Shown: positions 22,173 through 23,161 of the stretch, piece after piece
Layout of the letters: each line of letters opens with the position of its first letter
Position numbering within the stretch: the stretch's first letter is position 1
DNA from: CAYMST01 sp964393115
Lineage (GTDB): Bacteria; Bacteroidota; Bacteroidia; Cytophagales; Cyclobacteriaceae
DNA length: 23,161 bases
Assembly: GCA_964393115.1 (NCBI GenBank)
Contig: CAYMST010000049.1
Span: 1-23,161 of the forward strand
Direction of reading: 5' to 3'
Notes under the pieces: generated by a model
Seen by the model: the letters and a program-made list of their open reading frames with translations, nothing else
Databases searched by the model: none
Told to the model about the DNA's origin: nothing
Translations under genes and position numbers: made by a program

Positions 22173-23161
22173 ATGGAAGCCAAGTTTTCGAATAGAGTCA
22201 AGGAAGTGATATCGCTAAGCCGGGAGGAGGCTCTAAGGTTGGGACATGATTACATTGGTACTGAACATTTGCTGCTCGGAATGATCCGCGAAGGAGAAGG
22301 AGTAGCGGTGGGTTTGCTGAAGAAATTAGGTCTATCCTTAGATGAATTGCGGTCCGCTGTGGAGCAGGCCACTAAAGGCACTGCGACAAGCAATGTCAAG
22401 AATTTGGCTAATATCCCTTTGACCAGACAATCAGAGAAAGTGTTGAAGATCACTTATTTAGAAGCTAAAATCTTCAAGAGTCAGCTCATAGGTACTGAAC
22501 ATTTACTGCTCTCAATACTGAGAGATGAGGATAATATTGCAACCCAAATCTTAGGAAAATTTGATGTGAATTACGAAGTCGTGAAAGAATTATTAGAATA
22601 CCAAGCTGAGAATCCCATGGCCTCATCTGATACCGACGACGGTGACGATGATGCTGGTTCGAGAATATTCGGAAATCCTTCTGGAAAAGGAGAAGGAAAG
22701 GGAGCAGAAAAATCAAAAACACCTGTGTTAGACAATTTCGGAAGAGACTTAACTAAGCTCGCCGAAGATGACAAGTTGGATCCAATTGTAGGTCGGGAAA
22801 AAGAAATTGAACGTGTAGCTCAAATTTTGAGTAGACGTAAAAAGAATAACCCGATTTTGATTGGTGAGCCGGGTGTTGGTAAGACCGCCATCGCTGAAGG
22901 CCTAGCCTTAAGAATTGTCCAGAAAAAGGTATCAAGAGTGCTCTTTGGAAAAAGAGTGGTGACCCTAGATTTAGCTTCTTTAGTCGCTGGTACGAAGTAT
23001 CGTGGACAATTTGAGGAAAGAATGAAAGCAGTCATGAACGAGATCGAGAAATCACCAGATGTGATCTTGTTTATAGATGAACTCCACACTATCGTTGGAG
23101 CTGGAGGTGCTTCCGGATCTTTGGATGCGTCAAACATGTTCAAACCGGCCCTTGCTAGAGG
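22173..23161 (+). CDS. clpC: ATP-dependent Clp protease ATP-binding subunit ClpC (partial)
   Basis: N-terminal 329 codons of a Hsp100 AAA+ unfoldase that feeds substrates into ClpP; the rest lies beyond the window. Residues 1-145 form the double Clp_N repeat (LGHDYIGTEHLLLGMIRE at 23-40 and a second GTEHLLLSILRD at 107-118). An acidic and glycine-rich linker covers 150-182. NBD1 begins near 195 with DPIVGREKEIERV (203-215), Walker A GEPGVGKT (231-238), Walker B VILFIDEL (297-304) and GAGGASGSLDASNMFKPALA. ClpC rather than ClpB or ClpA is favoured by the N-domain start MEAKFSNRVKEVISLSREEA. The M/UVR middle region would lie outside. ClpS, at 16153-16449, is its probable adaptor. Confidence 0.95.
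   Translation, partial: MEAKFSNRVKEVISLSREEALRLGHDYIGTEHLLLGMIREGEGVAVGLLKKLGLSLDELRSAVEQATKGTATSNVKNLANIPLTRQSEKVLKITYLEAKIFKSQLIGTEHLLLSILRDEDNIATQILGKFDVNYEVVKELLEYQAENPMASSDTDDGDDDAGSRIFGNPSGKGEGKGAEKSKTPVLDNFGRDLTKLAEDDKLDPIVGREKEIERVAQILSRRKKNNPILIGEPGVGKTAIAEGLALRIVQKKVSRVLFGKRVVTLDLASLVAGTKYRGQFEERMKAVMNEIEKSPDVILFIDELHTIVGAGGASGSLDASNMFKPALAR

Noticed and set aside
1..23161. CRISPR array, toxin-antitoxin pair, restriction system or insertion sequence
   Set aside because: I looked for regular repeats, transposase motifs, terminal inverted repeats and nuclease or methylase motifs and saw none.

Overview
The window is a compact, mostly housekeeping stretch of a Bacteroidota chromosome, probably a Cytophagales-type marine or environmental bacterium (inference). 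Four things point that way. Several intergenic regions carry promoter-like boxes matching TTG-N19/20-TAnnTTTG, the Bacteroidota primary sigma pattern. Shine-Dalgarno sequences are largely missing. Many proteins read like Bacteroidota members (GTPase Obg without a C-terminal OCT domain, WbqC-like protein, YciO-like protein, DnaJ, MltG). Base composition is moderately AT-rich. No transposase, integrase, CRISPR array, rRNA or secretion cluster was seen.

Layout. 1-716 (-) is the N-terminal part of the F1 ATPase beta subunit atpD. 959-3080 (-) is a two-gene unit: an exported toast-rack-like protein followed by a two-TM sensor histidine kinase. 3185-4913 (-) is grpE-dnaJ, separated by one base, with palindromes upstream of grpE. 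5013-6640 (-) is adk then obgE. 6641-6969 is the only long non-coding gap, with an extended imperfect hairpin at its edge. 6970-8045 (-) is an exported thioredoxin-like protein plus a two-TM protein of unknown role. 8139-9056 (-) is an M42-type metallopeptidase. 9140-10652 (+) is a small membrane protein then hemE. 10716-13112 (-) is a hybrid histidine kinase with a 7TM sensor. 13243-16449 (-) runs clpS, recR, an aspartate-type aminotransferase and an RfaE1-like sugar kinase; the aminotransferase has its own promoter. 16518-17963 (+) is a sodium:solute symporter. 18057-18686 (-) holds a 57-residue membrane protein and a CI-like HTH regulator, downstream of a tRNA-Ser(TGA) with a strong terminator. 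19036-19275 (+) is a small acidic protein that collides tail to tail with a thioesterase (19268-19675, -) downstream of mltG (19680-20714, -). 20790-22093 (+) is a YciO-like protein plus a WbqC-like protein. 22173-23161 (+) is the start of clpC.

Themes. Protein quality control is well represented (grpE, dnaJ, clpS, clpC, a thioredoxin-like protein, M42), as are envelope functions (mltG, heptose kinase-like protein, WbqC-like, toast-rack protein with kinase). I see no convincing new multi-gene defence or mobile system. The points most worth a second look are: a DnaJ that appears to have lost zinc centre I while keeping centre II; the toast-rack/histidine kinase pair; the regulator and micro-protein beside tRNA-Ser; and three nested inverted repeats in intergenic DNA. 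Family names come from motif reading alone, without database searches.
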